Below, in pieces: positions 52,369-61,711 of a stretch of DNA of 64,000 bases (position 1 is the first letter of the stretch; every line of letters begins with the position of its first letter). Below the pieces are notes generated by a model that saw only the letters and a program-made list of their open reading frames with translations, was not told where the DNA came from and made no database searches. This DNA comes from Portibacter marinus (GTDB lineage: Bacteria > Bacteroidota > Bacteroidia > Chitinophagales > Saprospiraceae), in assembly GCF_021533195.1 (NCBI RefSeq), contig NZ_JAJNKB010000001.1, positions 806,001-870,000 on the forward strand, read 5' to 3'. The translations under genes were made by a program, and so were the position numbers.

Positions 52369-54417
52369 ATGCAAAGTAATTTTGATCAATTCATAGTGCT
52401 GCTAGGCGATATAGTAGACTTCGAAGAATTGATGCGAGAAGATAAACAGCTTGCTTTGCATACACTACAAAAATATCAAAATCACACGGATAAAAATTTA
52501 ATTCGATATGGCGGTCAAATAGCGCATGGATATTTTGAGAAGGGTTATCTAGCTACATTTTCAGAAATTAAACGGGCAATTAGTTTCGCATTAGATCTCC
52601 AAAAAGATTTTCAGGAAGATTCAAATTTGCAATTACCCATGATTGTAGATAGTATTCAAAAAGAGGAGAAAAGAGTTTCATCCAATAGATATAAAATACT
52701 TAGCGATACTATTGTAAGTGCAGCAAACACAGAAGGGATTTATTTGAGCACACGGGTGCAAAATATTTTAGTTAACACTGACTTTTTCAATTTTGAGCCC
52801 GTTGAAAACGAGAAAGATCAACAAAAAACCACAGATTTTACATTATTTAAAATCAACGAAAGAAGTCTTGGCACACTAGGCACAAGAAAAGTGACTACAC
52901 TGAGACAAGAGACAATTAAGTGGCTTTCAATCATAGGTATATCTTTCGCTTTACTTTCATGCCTTTTTCTATTAACAAAGAATTATAACTACTTCTCGTC
53001 CCAACAGAAATTATCCTCACAAGTTAATGTAACGCAAAACGATGCAAAACATTCTATTGCTGTACTACCTTTCCAGAATCTAAGTGAAGAAGCGACCACT
53101 TACTTTGCAGACGGTGTAATGGAAGATATCTTGACAAGCTTAGCCAAGTATAGTGGAATGAAAGTCATCTCGAGAACATCATCCATGCAATATCAAAACA
53201 CGAAAAAATCTCTACCTTTTATTGCTAAAGAACTAGGAGTGAACTATTTGTTGGAAGGCAGTATAAGGCAACAAGGAGAAATTGTGAAGATAACTGTGCA
53301 ATTAATTGATGCACAGGAAGATAGTCATGTTTGGGCTCAAACCTATGAAAGAAATATTGAAGATATCTTTGAAATTCAATCCGAAGTGTCTAAAAAGATT
53401 GCTAGTGCATTGAATGAAAATATCGGCCCTGAGATTTCGTCAAATTTAGATAAAAAGCCAACAAAAAGTCATGAAGCATACAATGCTTTGCTTGAAGGAA
53501 GAAATCTAATTGGCTTACGCACCAAGGACGCTTTAGAAGAGGGCTTAAATCGATTGAATGAGTCTTTGTCATTTGACCCAGGATATGCGGATGCTCTGGC
53601 TGAAAAAGCAACTATCTATATGTTAATGAGCAACTTTAATTTCATGGATGAAAAACAAGCCGCTACACTTTCCGAAAAAAATGCTTTGGCAGCGATCCAG
53701 TTAGATTCAAAAAATGAAGTTGCCTATGCAGTTTTGGCAAGTTTGTATGATGAGCAACGAAAATGGGTGCAATCAGAATCTGCGTTCAAAATCGCATTAC
53801 AACTGAACCCAAACAATGCAATAGTCAATTATTGGTATAGTTTATTATTAAGGGAACTTAAAAGATATAATGAAGCCATAAAATATGGTTCTCTTGCTGC
53901 GGAGTTAGATCCTCTCTACCCAGTAATACACTCTGGACATGCATTAACTTGTCTCTTAGCAGGTAGAACGGACTTAGCGAAAACGGTATTAGACAAAGGA
54001 AGGGTGCTGTTTGATGATTTCTTTTCATATCACTGGGTTTGGGGCTATTATTATCTAATGTTGGAAGATTTTGATAGTGCTCAAGCACATTATGAAAAAG
54101 CTGATCTGCTTAATCCCGATCTGCATTCTGTGAAACGCAGTTTGATTTACTGTAAAGGTAAACTAGGTTATACGGAAGAGGTGGAATCGTTTATCTTGAC
54201 CCAGCAAGGTAACACTGAAGAAGATTTTCTTGGTTTGGCTAATGCCAATGCTGGATTAGGAAGGGTTGAAGAATGTTTGAATAATCTAAAATCTTTATGG
54301 CTTATTGGAAAATTATCTACATCCATCAAGGAAAGTGTTAAATTTAAATTGTTAGATGGGCACGAAGGATTTGAAGAGCTCATTAAGGAAATGGAAGAAA
54401 AAGAACGATCAAGTTAA
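52369..54417 (+). CDS. Degenerate class III cyclase-like / TolB-like / TPR signalling protein
   Basis: 682 residues. The N-terminal about 150 residues follow the fold of class III nucleotidyl cyclases (VLLGDIVDFEELM, RYGGQIAHGYFEKGYLATF), but the GDG loop with the second metal Asp reads YFEKG, so it is probably a catalytically dead sensor or dimerisation domain. Asp14 is retained. A single membrane helix lies at about 185-205. The periplasmic half has a TolB/FlgO-like domain (SIAVLPFQNLSEEATTYFADGVMEDILTSLAK, and a GSIRQQGEIVKITVQLID motif) and TPR repeats to the end. The same plan occurs in large adenylate-cyclase-TPR proteins. A LytTR gene follows 67 nt later. Confidence 0.83.
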   Translation: MQSNFDQFIVLLGDIVDFEELMREDKQLALHTLQKYQNHTDKNLIRYGGQIAHGYFEKGYLATFSEIKRAISFALDLQKDFQEDSNLQLPMIVDSIQKEEKRVSSNRYKILSDTIVSAANTEGIYLSTRVQNILVNTDFFNFEPVENEKDQQKTTDFTLFKINERSLGTLGTRKVTTLRQETIKWLSIIGISFALLSCLFLLTKNYNYFSSQQKLSSQVNVTQNDAKHSIAVLPFQNLSEEATTYFADGVMEDILTSLAKYSGMKVISRTSSMQYQNTKKSLPFIAKELGVNYLLEGSIRQQGEIVKITVQLIDAQEDSHVWAQTYERNIEDIFEIQSEVSKKIASALNENIGPEISSNLDKKPTKSHEAYNALLEGRNLIGLRTKDALEEGLNRLNESLSFDPGYADALAEKATIYMLMSNFNFMDEKQAATLSEKNALAAIQLDSKNEVAYAVLASLYDEQRKWVQSESAFKIALQLNPNNAIVNYWYSLLLRELKRYNEAIKYGSLAAELDPLYPVIHSGHALTCLLAGRTDLAKTVLDKGRVLFDDFFSYHWVWGYYYLMLEDFDSAQAHYEKADLLNPDLHSVKRSLIYCKGKLGYTEEVESFILTQQGNTEEDFLGLANANAGLGRVEECLNNLKSLWLIGKLSTSIKESVKFKLLDGHEGFEELIKEMEEKERSS

Positions 54418-54484
54418 GTACTAAACTAACCTATACCTAACGAAGTATTTCGAAGGTCATTTCTGTATTACAAAGATCAAAAAT

Positions 54485-55258
54485 TTGACTGATAGACTAA
54501 AAGTAATTATAGTAACCATTGACAAAAAGATAGCTGCAGAGCTATCTCTATGGTTGGTTCAGATGGGTTATTCAATTACAGGTATCGAAGAATCAATAAG
54601 TAATATCAATGCTCTGATTACTAATACTGAAGCAGAATTGGTCATTTTTGATTTCAGAACAGGATTTCTACAAGATATCCTCGCCGAGGCAGATGGAGAA
54701 AAAAATCACGCTCAGCCCACCAAAACCAAAAAGGTCATTTCTGAAATGACCATACCGATCTGTTATTTAATGGATTCGGAGCAACATGAAGAAGCGATGA
54801 AACAAAAGAATAATCATAATGTAATCTGCTATCCTTTTACCAAACAAAGTCTAAAGTTTGCCATTGATTCAGTAGCATTGACGGAAAAAAGATCGAGCGC
54901 TCCAAAAGATATTTCTATCCTTGTCAAGGATGAACCGCTTAAAATAAAAGATCGAATCTTCGTAAGGCACAAAGAGAGAATGGTAAAGCTTGAAATAGAA
55001 CACATTCTTTACATCGAAGCCGATAGCAACTACAGTAGGATCTTCTCCAAAGAAAAATCCTACCTTTTAGCCACGACATTAAAAACCATGGAAGCTAAAC
55101 TTCCTGATTCACATTTCTTTAGAATTCATCGCTCCTACATTGTCAATCTTAAACAAATCGATGAAGTGGCTGAAACTCACTTGGTCATCGCCAGAAAAGC
55201 ATTACCAATTAGTAAATCCCTACGATCCGGGTTAATGAGACGACTACAGACTATTTAG
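54485..55258 (+). CDS. LytTR-family response-regulator-like protein
   Basis: 257 residues with a TTG start at 54485. The N-terminal about 120 residues look like a receiver fold (VIIVTIDKKIAAELSLWLVQMGYSITGIEES, ELVIFDFRTGF), but the acidic pocket and phosphoacceptor context are weak, so phosphorylation is uncertain. The C-terminal LytTR domain (about 155-255) has IEHILYIEADSNYSRIF and FFRIHRSYIVNLKQIDEV. Directly downstream of the cyclase-like/TPR gene, it is a plausible output partner for that sensor. Confidence 0.85.
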   Translation: MTDRLKVIIVTIDKKIAAELSLWLVQMGYSITGIEESISNINALITNTEAELVIFDFRTGFLQDILAEADGEKNHAQPTKTKKVISEMTIPICYLMDSEQHEEAMKQKNNHNVICYPFTKQSLKFAIDSVALTEKRSSAPKDISILVKDEPLKIKDRIFVRHKERMVKLEIEHILYIEADSNYSRIFSKEKSYLLATTLKTMEAKLPDSHFFRIHRSYIVNLKQIDEVAETHLVIARKALPISKSLRSGLMRRLQTI

Positions 55259-55472
55259 TGGTTGAAACTTAAATTGATAATAATAGCTTCATTATACATA
55301 GTCCATAGATTCAATACATTCTATTTATCATTCTACGTGAGATTAGCTTTTGCACTCACTCAAAATATCCGCCACTCACTCAATATTTCACCTGTTTCAT
55401 CCTATATCCCTTTGCTAAACTGGTGTGAACCGTCATACTTGCTGAAATATTATTGACTTCAAAAAATTTAAA

Positions 55473-56213
55473 ATGAAAAGATTATTTATTCCATTATTCG
55501 CTTTGCTTTTCGCCATAAGTTGCGAAAAAGGAAGTCTAGACCTCTTACCTGCTGAGAAAAATTCGTTCGAAATGCAGTATAAAGAAGTTCCAAAAATTGA
55601 TATTTGTCATTTCAGTCCAGATGATGGCACCTACAAAATTTTATATATCAATTTAAATGCCTGGCCAGATCACCAGAGTCATGGAGACGTTAGACTAGAC
55701 GATCCGGATGGCGACGGCTATGTTCCGGAAAATGGTTGTGGTTTCACTGGCCTAAACGGAATGGGTGATTGTGATGAGGATAGTGCCAACGCATCAGAAA
55801 TAAATCCCGGCGCTATAGAAATTTGCGGTGATGGTATAGACAATGATTGTGTCAATGGCGATGAAGAGTGCGAATTATTGCCAACTGCTATATATAATGG
55901 CCCAGTAGGAGAATGTACAGAAGTAGATGTTACAGAGACCGTTGGTATTCCTACTTTCATTAGATTTTGCCCTAGCCCAATTATCGAGGTTTGCTTAGAT
56001 ACAAGGCAATTCGGTGTCGACAATTGCCAATATGAAATAATAGATGCTTCATTACAGGTAGAGCAATATGGAGTTGTCGAAGTCATTGATAATTACTTAC
56101 GGGAATTCCCTGGCAGAATTTGTTTCACTACCAATTTTGTATTTGATGAGACAAGTGGTCCGATCAAAGCTACTTTTACGTCTTATTCAATAGGAGAATT
56201 AATATGTGATTAA
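55473..56213 (+). CDS. Lipoprotein with MopE-type metal-binding motif
   Basis: 246 residues. Lipoprotein signal with Cys17 (LFAISC). A central Cys- and Asp-rich block (about 74-135) contains DDPDGDGYVPENGCG, GDCDEDSANASEINPGAIEICGDGIDNDCVNG (described as one motif of CxD and EICGDGIDNDC), the repeat typical of MopE-like putative metal-binding domains. The remaining about 110 residues hold a beta-rich domain with four or more cysteines that I do not recognise. Probably a surface or periplasmic calcium- or copper-binding protein. Single gene with no clear partners. Confidence 0.85.
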   Translation: MKRLFIPLFALLFAISCEKGSLDLLPAEKNSFEMQYKEVPKIDICHFSPDDGTYKILYINLNAWPDHQSHGDVRLDDPDGDGYVPENGCGFTGLNGMGDCDEDSANASEINPGAIEICGDGIDNDCVNGDEECELLPTAIYNGPVGECTEVDVTETVGIPTFIRFCPSPIIEVCLDTRQFGVDNCQYEIIDASLQVEQYGVVEVIDNYLREFPGRICFTTNFVFDETSGPIKATFTSYSIGELICD

Positions 56214-56334
56214 AAGAGATCATGGTTGGCATCATTCGCCAAATTTGGATTGCGATTTCGAATTTGGCGAAGGCCATCCATTTTACAAATCAGCAACATT
56301 AAACCTTAATATATAATTTTTTAAAACTTATGTC

Positions 56335-56892
56335 ATGCCAACTAAAGGTCAAGTATTAATTGATAAATTTTCAGGAGACACCATTGAATTTCTGGAAACA
56401 GCTAAGGACACCAATGGCGAACGCGTATCTATAAGAGTTACACTTAAAAGTAAGGGACAAACGATCGATGATCATATCCACATTGTTCAAGAAGAAAATT
56501 TTAAAATGCTTTCAGGTCGAATGGTCTACTTTATTAATGGTGATCAAGGTTTTCTCAATGAAGGCGAAGAGATAACCTTACCTAAAAATGTACCCCATAA
56601 CCACTACAATATTGATGATAAACCAGCTACATATATCCAAACCATATCACCTGCTCTTGATGTAGATTATTTTCTTGAAAACTTTTTTGGAATGATCAAT
56701 GATGGAAAGGTAAAGAATGGTAAGCTTCCTTTCCTGCAAGCTATGGTTACTTTGAAATACTTAGAAAGTCCTTCCCTTTTAGCAAACTTACCGAGAGGGT
56801 TTCAAAAAGGCTTAGCTTCCGTTCTGGCACCCACTGCACGGGCCTTTGGGTATAGGGCAATCTATCCTAAATACACAGGTATAGAAAAATAA
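56335..56892 (+). CDS. Cupin-domain protein with C-terminal extension
   Basis: 185 residues. The cupin core (about 30-115) has DDHIHIVQEENFKMLSGRM (motif 1, His and Glu ligands present) and a weaker motif 2 around LPKNVPHNHYNI. The C-terminal about 70 residues are helical (FLENFFGMINDGKVKNGKLP, SPSLLANLPRGFQKGLASVL) and are not part of the standard small-cupin fold. Possibly a metal-dependent isomerase or a binding protein. No operon partners. Confidence 0.78.
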   Translation: MPTKGQVLIDKFSGDTIEFLETAKDTNGERVSIRVTLKSKGQTIDDHIHIVQEENFKMLSGRMVYFINGDQGFLNEGEEITLPKNVPHNHYNIDDKPATYIQTISPALDVDYFLENFFGMINDGKVKNGKLPFLQAMVTLKYLESPSLLANLPRGFQKGLASVLAPTARAFGYRAIYPKYTGIEK

Positions 56893-57132
56893 ACCTGAGC
56901 TGGTTTTAAAATCTCGATTGACACAGATTCTAATGGATAAAGTAGATTGAAATCAATAAAGACAGGAACTTATAATGATAGTCTTTAAGTACCTGCTATG
57001 AATAGGTAAGGAGGGAAATCAGTCTTGCTAGTTTCTAATGATCCGACGGTATAAATTCTGTACTTAATATAAAATAAGGATTGAAATTTGTCCAATAGTT
57101 AAGTAAATTGCCTGCCCTACTTATTAAATTGA

Positions 57133-57750
57133 CTAGAACCTATATCCGAAAGTGGCGTGTGCTCTGACTTCTCTAGATAATAGTCTTGTATCTATGCCCT
57201 GTCTGAAAGTATCAAGGTCATCCAGATCAGGATCTGGACCATCGCCCTGAAAATAACCGGTTTCTAAAAGTGGTAAATCAAGACCAAATGAGTAATAAAA
57301 ATGATCGCTCACCTGATAAATTCTTGGACAGATGCCTAAACCAAGAGCAAAGGTGACTTCTGAAACATTCCTGGGATCGTTATCCGGATAAAATTGATCA
57401 TTATAGCGAAAGTCTGGAGTCAAAAATGTTGTGATACTAAACCAATTACTTAGATATCTTTCGTACTCATAACGGAAATTAAATCTAAACTCATTTATTG
57501 AATACTCTTCCTTCTGTTCACTCCACCGGCTGTATTCGATAAGTGATTTCAAATTATATTTGTCTTTAAAGTAACCATAACCTATTCCTAAACCAGGTCG
57601 AAATTTGATAGCACTACCGGAAAGTGCTGTATTGGTAGTAAGTAAAAAGCCATGCCTATGGTTTTGAATTGATTTCTGTAATAAATTTTGGGATGATAGT
57701 TTAACTATTACTGTTAAAAGTATTACTATTAGAATTAATTGACCTTTCAT
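57133..57750 (-). CDS. Hypothetical outer-membrane beta-barrel protein
   Basis: 205 residues with a signal peptide (1-20, VKLSSQ). The body has repeated amphipathic beta strands with many aromatic residues (YGYFKDKYNLKSLIEYSRW, FNFRYEYERYLSNWFSI) and a terminal ATFGYRF that matches the barrel insertion signal. It resembles small Bacteroidota outer-membrane barrels; no specific family is identified. Monocistronic. Confidence 0.75.
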   Translation of the reverse strand: MKGQLILIVILLTVIVKLSSQNLLQKSIQNHRHGFLLTTNTALSGSAIKFRPGLGIGYGYFKDKYNLKSLIEYSRWSEQKEEYSINEFRFNFRYEYERYLSNWFSITTFLTPDFRYNDQFYPDNDPRNVSEVTFALGLGICPRIYQVSDHFYYSFGLDLPLLETGYFQGDGPDPDLDDLDTFRQGIDTRLLSREVRAHATFGYRF

Positions 57751-57889
57751 GATTGAGTTTTATTTCAAGTGACTATAACGATATTTAGTTTGATCTGCTG
57801 CGTTCAAATCCACTCTTACTTTACACAATTTTTTAAAATATTGATAAATCAATTATTTAATAATCAATATTTCATGCAAAACAACCTCC

Positions 57890-57902
57890 TGTCATTTTGT
57901 CA
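57890..57902 (+). promoter_or_regulatory. TGnCA-N3-TGnCA motif upstream of miaB
   Basis: TGTCA-TTT-TGTCA followed by TAAATAG. Its second half-site begins 24 nt before the TAGTTTTG box, so it overlaps the expected -33 region. Related motifs precede hsp20 and groES. Confidence 0.45.
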
Positions 57903-57921
57903 TAAATAGAAACATTTTGAG

Positions 57922-57929
57922 TAGTTTTG
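57922..57929 (+). promoter_or_regulatory. TAGTTTTG -7 promoter box for miaB
   Basis: Exact TAnnTTTG match followed by CATT, with TTTG at 57896-57899 as a possible -33 element. It probably drives the miaB-to-secG operon. Confidence 0.6.
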
Positions 57930-57959
57930 CATTCCTTTTTAAATAGATAATGAACAGAA

Positions 57960-59393
57960 ATGTATAATGATAATCCAACGTTGGTAGGACTCACTAAGAT
58001 CATCGATGAGTCAAAACAAGGTGAAGCTTTAACGGGTGTGGAGCCATTGGAGGCCAATGGGAAGTCTTTTTATATAGAAAGCTATGGCTGTCAGATGAAT
58101 TTTTCTGATTCTGAAATCGTCGCATCCATTCTCGCTGAGGAGGGATTTTCTGCGACTCGCAATATGGAGGAAGCGAATCTCATTCTGATCAATACCTGTT
58201 CAATTCGCGAGAAGGCCGAAGATACCGTAAGAAGACGGTTGAGAATTTTTGACAAACTGAAAGAGCAAAAGCCTGAAATGCTCGTAGGAGTACTAGGTTG
58301 CATGGCAGAAAGGTTAAAAGCTAAGTTTCTGGATGAAGAGAAATTGGTAGATATTGTCGTAGGACCGGATGCATATCGTGATCTGCCAAAGTTGATTTCA
58401 GGAGCGGAGGATGGTCAGAAAGGGGTTAATGTGTTGTTGAGCCGCGAAGAAACCTATGCAGATATTTCTCCCCTGCGATTGGATTCCAATGGAGTTAGTG
58501 GCTTCATTTCCATTATGAGAGGTTGCGATAACATGTGCTCTTTCTGTGTTGTTCCCTTTACCAGGGGCAGAGAGCGATCAAGAAATCCCTTTACTATTGT
58601 AGCTGAAGCTCAGGATTTATTTGACAGGGGATACAGGGAAGTGACGCTTCTTGGACAAAATGTTGATTCATTCAAATGGACCAATCCGGAAACTGAAGCT
58701 GTGACCATTTTCGCTCAATTGTTGGAAATGGTAGCGCAAGTTGATCCTTTGTTAAGAGTGAGATTCAGCACTTCTCACCCTAAAGATATCACAGATGATG
58801 TGCTTTATACCATGGCGAAATATAAAAATATATGTAAGTATATTCACTTACCCGTGCAGTCAGGCAACTCCCGTATTCTGGAGTTGATGAATCGAACTTA
58901 CGATCGCGAATGGTACAAAAACAAAGTGGACAGAATTTACGAAATTATACCGGATTGTGCTATTTCTTCCGATGTGATTACAGGATTTTGTACAGAAACA
59001 GAAGAGGAGCATCAGGATACTTTATCAATGATTGAGTATACTCAATATTCAATGTCGTATATGTTTTTCTATAGTGAAAGACCAGGTACATTGGCTGCTA
59101 GAAAATATGAGGATGATGTTCCATTGGAAGTGAAAAAACGGCGTTTAAATGAGGTGATAAGGTTGCAAAACCAGATCTCGCACAATTTGAATGCAAAGGA
59201 TGTTGGAAAGGTATTCGAGGTTTTAATCGAAGGGGACTCGAAAAAGTCTGATCAAGATTTCAAGGGTAGGAACAGCCAAAACAAGCAGCTGGTTTTTCCA
59301 AAGAAAAAAGGATTGAAGCCTGGAGATTATTGTAAGGTAAAAGTGAAAACCAGTACGAGTGCTACCTTGATTGGGGAGATTGTCGAAGGTTAG
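57960..59393 (+). CDS. miaB: tRNA-2-methylthio-N6-dimethylallyladenosine synthase
   Basis: 477 residues. Three N-terminal cluster cysteines (C44, C80, C114), radical SAM cluster C189/C193/C196 ([10 protein letters not shown]), and a C-terminal TRAM domain from about 405. MiaB adds a methylthio group at position 37 of tRNAs reading U-starting codons, using SAM and two Fe-S clusters. The SYGCQMN and RGRERSR segments support MiaB over RimO. It is the first gene of an operon-like series through secG. Confidence 0.95.
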   Translation: MYNDNPTLVGLTKIIDESKQGEALTGVEPLEANGKSFYIESYGCQMNFSDSEIVASILAEEGFSATRNMEEANLILINTCSIREKAEDTVRRRLRIFDKLKEQKPEMLVGVLGCMAERLKAKFLDEEKLVDIVVGPDAYRDLPKLISGAEDGQKGVNVLLSREETYADISPLRLDSNGVSGFISIMRGCDNMCSFCVVPFTRGRERSRNPFTIVAEAQDLFDRGYREVTLLGQNVDSFKWTNPETEAVTIFAQLLEMVAQVDPLLRVRFSTSHPKDITDDVLYTMAKYKNICKYIHLPVQSGNSRILELMNRTYDREWYKNKVDRIYEIIPDCAISSDVITGFCTETEEEHQDTLSMIEYTQYSMSYMFFYSERPGTLAARKYEDDVPLEVKKRRLNEVIRLQNQISHNLNAKDVGKVFEVLIEGDSKKSDQDFKGRNSQNKQLVFPKKKGLKPGDYCKVKVKTSTSATLIGEIVEG

Positions 59394-59408
59394 AGAAGGA
59401 TGCAAATG

Positions 59409-59510
59409 GAATTTGCCAGTCCCGAGGCAGCGTGATTCACAATGTAGATGGGTGTGAGTACATGGTAAATAGAATTTGCAAGTCCCGAAAGTTTTGCCGG
59501 TCCCTGGGCA
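59409..59510. repeat. Tandem degenerate GAATTTGCCAGTCCCG repeats
   Basis: Three related copies in the 160-nt gap after miaB: 59409-59429 (GAATTTGCCAGTCCCGAGGC), 59472-59488 (one base changed) and 59491-59510 (degenerate). The first two are 63 nt apart. The TTTGCCAG core is shared with the palindromic repeats at 43.9-45.8 kb. Confidence 0.5.
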
Positions 59511-59554
59511 AGGTGAATTGACTAGCCTGGCAGAGTATATAGTCTGTAATTGAT

Positions 59555-59929
59555 ATGATTAGAAAATTAATCTGTAAAAATTGTCAGAAGGCATTTAAAA
59601 TAAAATCAAATGCTCCTTCAAGACACGAGTTAGAAGATGAACTCGGCAGATATTTCTATGCCACATGTTCCCATTGCCACATTGACAAAGAATATCATGT
59701 CAATGAAGTAATGGCGGAAGAGGGAACATCGAACACAATACTTTACATCATATTGGCTGTATCTATCTTTATGATTATGACTATAGTTCTGCTTCAAATG
59801 GGTTTCATTTGGTTGGTTACATTGACATTACCTGCATTTGTCTATTATCAATTGAAAAATTCAAGAGCACAATCTGTACAACTATTCAACCAAAGTAATA
59901 TTTCAAGAACAAGACCTAAAGAGAGATGA
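59555..59929 (+). CDS. Small membrane protein with N-terminal zinc-ribbon-like motif
   Basis: 124 residues. CKNC (8-11) and CSHC (38-41) could bind zinc as a ribbon; two membrane helices follow (about 62-95). The C-terminal tail is basic and short. The stop overlaps the sigma-54 activator start as ATGA, so they are coupled. It may be a partner for that regulator at the membrane, but the function is unknown. Confidence 0.7.
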   Translation: MIRKLICKNCQKAFKIKSNAPSRHELEDELGRYFYATCSHCHIDKEYHVNEVMAEEGTSNTILYIILAVSIFMIMTIVLLQMGFIWLVTLTLPAFVYYQLKNSRAQSVQLFNQSNISRTRPKER

Positions 59930-61176
59930 GCAGTTTACAAGCAATAAAACAGAGGTTTGGGATAGTAGGCAGATCTCCATCACTTGAACATGCATTAAGT
60001 ACGGCATCGAGAGTGGCCAGCACGGATTTAACTGTTTTGATCACAGGAGAAAGTGGTGTCGGAAAAGAAATCTTTTCAAAAGTCATTCATCATCTCAGTC
60101 CCAGAAAACACAATCAATTGATTGCGATCAACTGTGGTGCCATCCCTGAAGGTACGATCAATTCAGAACTTTTTGGGCATGAGAAAGGCGCTTTTACCGG
60201 TGCGACCAGTGATAGAAAAGGTTATTTCGAAACGGCTGATAATGGAACCATCTTTTTGGATGAAATCGGAGAAATGCCATTAGACACTCAAGCGTATTTG
60301 CTGAGGGTCCTGGAAAACGGCGAATTTGTTAAAGTGGGATCCTCTGTGGTGCATAAAACAGATGTCAGGGTCATCGCTGCTACCAATGTGGACCTCAAGG
60401 ATAAGATCAAGGCAGGTAAATTTAGAGAAGATCTTTTTTATCGATTAAATACAGTTCCCATTCATATTCCCCCATTAAGGGAAAGGCCAGAAGATATATT
60501 CATTCTGTTCAGGCGTTTTGCTGTCGATTTTTCTGACAAATACAACACTGAGATCATTAGGCTCGACGAAAGAGCACGAATGCTGATTGAAAACTACAAC
60601 TGGCCGGGAAATATTCGCGAACTTAAAAATGTAGTGGAACAATTAAGCGTGCTAAGTGATAATGCACAAATTTCTGCGGAACAATTGATTACACTTATCC
60701 CCAATATCACTCAGCGGAATTTGCCAAGCATCCCCAACTCCGGAAGCACACCAGGATTCGAAGAAAGGGAAATTTTGTACAAGCTTTTATTTGAAATGAA
60801 AAGTGACCTCAATGACTTAAAGTCACTTGTATTCGAACTCATTCAGACCAATAATCTTGAGTTTCCGAATATGAACAACTTTTCGAATAGCGTGGATCGG
60901 CTACCAGAAAAATTTGCAGAATACAGAAATAATGGTTCTGATGAAGTCCGGCATGATTTTAACAATGATGATCGTCCCATTTTAATTGACCAAAATAAAC
61001 AAGGTGGATATCAGCAATCCGAGGTAATCGAGGAAAATCTATCCCTTGACGAAATGCAAAAGGAGTGGATTAAAAAAGCCCTGAAAAAACATAGTGGTCG
61101 AAGAAAGGATGCAGCAGATGAACTAGGCATATCCGAGAGAACGTTGTATAGGAAGATTAAAGAATATGAGATTTAG
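59926..61176 (+). CDS. Sigma-54-dependent AAA+ transcriptional activator without a receiver domain
   Basis: 416 residues. The AAA+ domain fills about 15-245: Walker A GESGVGKE (41-48), GAFTGA sigma-54 contact loop (88-93), Walker B TIFLDE (108-113). A Fis-type helix-turn-helix closes the protein (KKHSGRRKDAADELGISERTLYRKIKEYEI, described as the last 30 residues). No receiver, GAF or PAS domain precedes the AAA+ module, so it may be controlled by partners such as the adjacent zinc-ribbon membrane protein. A linker of about 100 residues between AAA+ and HTH is longer than typical. Confidence 0.93.
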   Translation: MSSLQAIKQRFGIVGRSPSLEHALSTASRVASTDLTVLITGESGVGKEIFSKVIHHLSPRKHNQLIAINCGAIPEGTINSELFGHEKGAFTGATSDRKGYFETADNGTIFLDEIGEMPLDTQAYLLRVLENGEFVKVGSSVVHKTDVRVIAATNVDLKDKIKAGKFREDLFYRLNTVPIHIPPLRERPEDIFILFRRFAVDFSDKYNTEIIRLDERARMLIENYNWPGNIRELKNVVEQLSVLSDNAQISAEQLITLIPNITQRNLPSIPNSGSTPGFEEREILYKLLFEMKSDLNDLKSLVFELIQTNNLEFPNMNNFSNSVDRLPEKFAEYRNNGSDEVRHDFNNDDRPILIDQNKQGGYQQSEVIEENLSLDEMQKEWIKKALKKHSGRRKDAADELGISERTLYRKIKEYEI

Positions 61177-61217
61177 CAAGTAACCATTGCTCAATCCTAA
61201 TTTGTTATGAAAGTATT

Positions 61218-61709
61218 ATGATCAGAGTTTTAATATATACATTGACATTCATCACTATGGCTAGTTGCTATACATTGAACGGTATCACTATTCCTGAAAA
61301 TGTCGAAAGTTATTATGTTGCCAATTTTGACCTGAAGGCCCGTAATGCTCCTCCACTAATCAATCAAGTTTTTACAGAGGATTTAAAAAATAAGATCAAT
61401 CAGCAAACTAAATTAGTGGCCAACGATACTGACCCAGATGTGGAATTCAATGGGAGTATTTCCAGCTTTACACTTCAGCAATTGGCACCCACTCGCGATC
61501 AAGAGAGTTCGTTGAATAGATTAAGAGTATCGGTTGCCGTAGAATACACAAATCATCGGAATGAAGACTTAAGCTGGAAACAAACTTTTAGTCAAAATTT
61601 CGATTTTTCTCCTGATCAGGACCTCCTGAGCGTCCAGGATCAAGCTATTGCTGACATTTACGAACAAATTATTGAACAGATTTTCAACAAATCCTTCGCA
61701 GATTGGTAA
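61218..61709 (+). CDS. lptE: LPS-assembly lipoprotein LptE
   Basis: 163 residues. Lipobox MASC with Cys17, then NGITIPENVESYYVANFDLKARNAPPLINQ and FTEDLKNKINQQTKLV, the Bacteroidota LptE pattern. It is expected to plug the LptD barrel at the outer membrane. The start of the downstream gene is 2 nt after the stop. The identification rests on lipoprotein type, length and gene order. Confidence 0.82.
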   Translation: MIRVLIYTLTFITMASCYTLNGITIPENVESYYVANFDLKARNAPPLINQVFTEDLKNKINQQTKLVANDTDPDVEFNGSISSFTLQQLAPTRDQESSLNRLRVSVAVEYTNHRNEDLSWKQTFSQNFDFSPDQDLLSVQDQAIADIYEQIIEQIFNKSFADW

Positions 61710-61711
61710 GC

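Noticed and set aside
55262-55456. 64-codon plus-strand ORF after the LytTR gene
   Set aside because: Starts at TTG, lacks any family resemblance or coding-like composition, and has no ribosome-binding or promoter support; likely a chance frame in AT-rich DNA.
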